This document shows positions 4,941-5,216 of a DNA stretch of 5,216 nucleotides, one piece after another; the stretch's first letter is position 1, and each line of letters starts with the position of its first letter. The stretch comes from Acidobacteriaceae bacterium (GTDB lineage: Bacteria; Acidobacteriota; Terriglobia; Terriglobales; Acidobacteriaceae): positions 1 through 5,216 of the forward strand of contig PLKR01000572.1 in assembly GCA_003140655.1 (NCBI GenBank), in the 5' to 3' direction. The position numbers and the translations under genes are program-made. The notes below the pieces were generated by a model. That model had not been told where the DNA came from and did not search any database. It worked only from the letters and a program-made list of their open reading frames with translations.

Positions 4941-4942
4941 CT

Positions 4943-5216
4943 ATGGCCACTTTGGTTACGCCGACCGAGAAGGCAGAGAAGACGGAAAAGAACTTTCCAC
5001 CCACGCCCGAGGAGAAGCCAGAACGCAAGCCGCGCGCGCGGGTGGACGAGAAGTTCAAGATTTTCAGCGGGACGGCGAACGAGCCGCTGGCGGACGAGGT
5101 TTGCCAGTTTCTCGGGATGCAGCGCGGGCAGGCGCAGGTGATCCGCTTCGCCGACGGCGAGGCGTATGTGCAGATTCAGGAGAACGTGCGGGGTTGCGAT
5201 GTGTTCGTGATGCAGC
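4943..5216 (+). CDS. prs: Ribose-phosphate diphosphokinase (PRPP synthetase), 5' part
   Basis: The gene is cut by the window edge; 91 codons are visible from ATG 4943. The enzyme transfers pyrophosphate from ATP to ribose 5-phosphate, making PRPP for purine, pyrimidine, histidine, tryptophan and NAD synthesis. From about residue 38 the sequence follows the family closely: FKIFSGTANEPLADEV (38-53), VIRFADGEAYVQIQENVRG (67-85), then CDVFVMQ (85-91). The FADGE and ENVRG blocks are typical of the N-terminal domain; the PRPP-binding loop and catalytic flexible loop lie beyond the window. Compared with E. coli Prs, which begins almost directly at the KLFAG strand, there is a Lys/Glu/Pro-rich extension of roughly 35 residues, probably disordered. 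No internal ATG lies before the conserved part, so ATG 4943 is the best start; its ribosome-binding sequence (AAGAG at 4932-4936) is weak. It follows ispE and tRNA-Gln on the same strand, a common housekeeping linkage. Confidence 0.93.
   Translation, partial: MATLVTPTEKAEKTEKNFPPTPEEKPERKPRARVDEKFKIFSGTANEPLADEVCQFLGMQRGQAQVIRFADGEAYVQIQENVRGCDVFVMQ

Overview
This window looks like a chromosomal segment of an acidobacterium (Acidobacteriota, probably the Terriglobia group). That is an inference from three things: the acidobacterial style of the IspE and PRPP synthetase sequences, a secreted cupredoxin/carboxypeptidase-regulatory-like protein, and gene-free stretches packed with short GC-rich hairpin repeats. 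No rRNA or other strong taxonomic marker is present.

Layout. Positions 1-258 hold no gene I can support. A minus-strand gene (259-1275) encodes a 338-residue protein with a C-terminal HEPN-like domain (R-N-F-I-A-H motif); by eye this left part is less GC-rich than the rest. A 351-bp non-coding stretch (1276-1626) separates it from the divergent plus-strand gene at 1627-2364, which encodes a 245-residue soluble protein I do not recognise. That stretch is a mosaic of perfect small hairpins and an 18-bp tandem repeat. A short convergent gap (2365-2511) carries another perfect hairpin. Next is a minus-strand gene (2512-3324) for an exported protein with cupredoxin-type metal-ligand spacing and a carboxypeptidase-regulatory-like beta domain.

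The right third is a housekeeping block on the plus strand: ispE (3711-4682, non-mevalonate isoprenoid pathway), a complete tRNA-Gln(UUG) with encoded CCA (4772-4845), and the first 91 codons of prs (PRPP synthetase, 4943 to the window edge). Large inverted repeats lie on both sides of the tRNA. One contains the ispE stop codon. The other offers two mutually exclusive RNA foldings just before prs, one of which covers the weak prs ribosome-binding region.

The genes do not form one functional system. ispE and prs are a commonly linked housekeeping pair, while the HEPN gene, the unknown gene and the secreted protein look like independent units. I found no CRISPR array, insertion sequence, transposase or clear multi-gene defence operon. 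The most interesting signals are the lone HEPN protein, the repeat mosaic, the cupredoxin-like ligand set, and the alternative hairpins around the tRNA and prs start.
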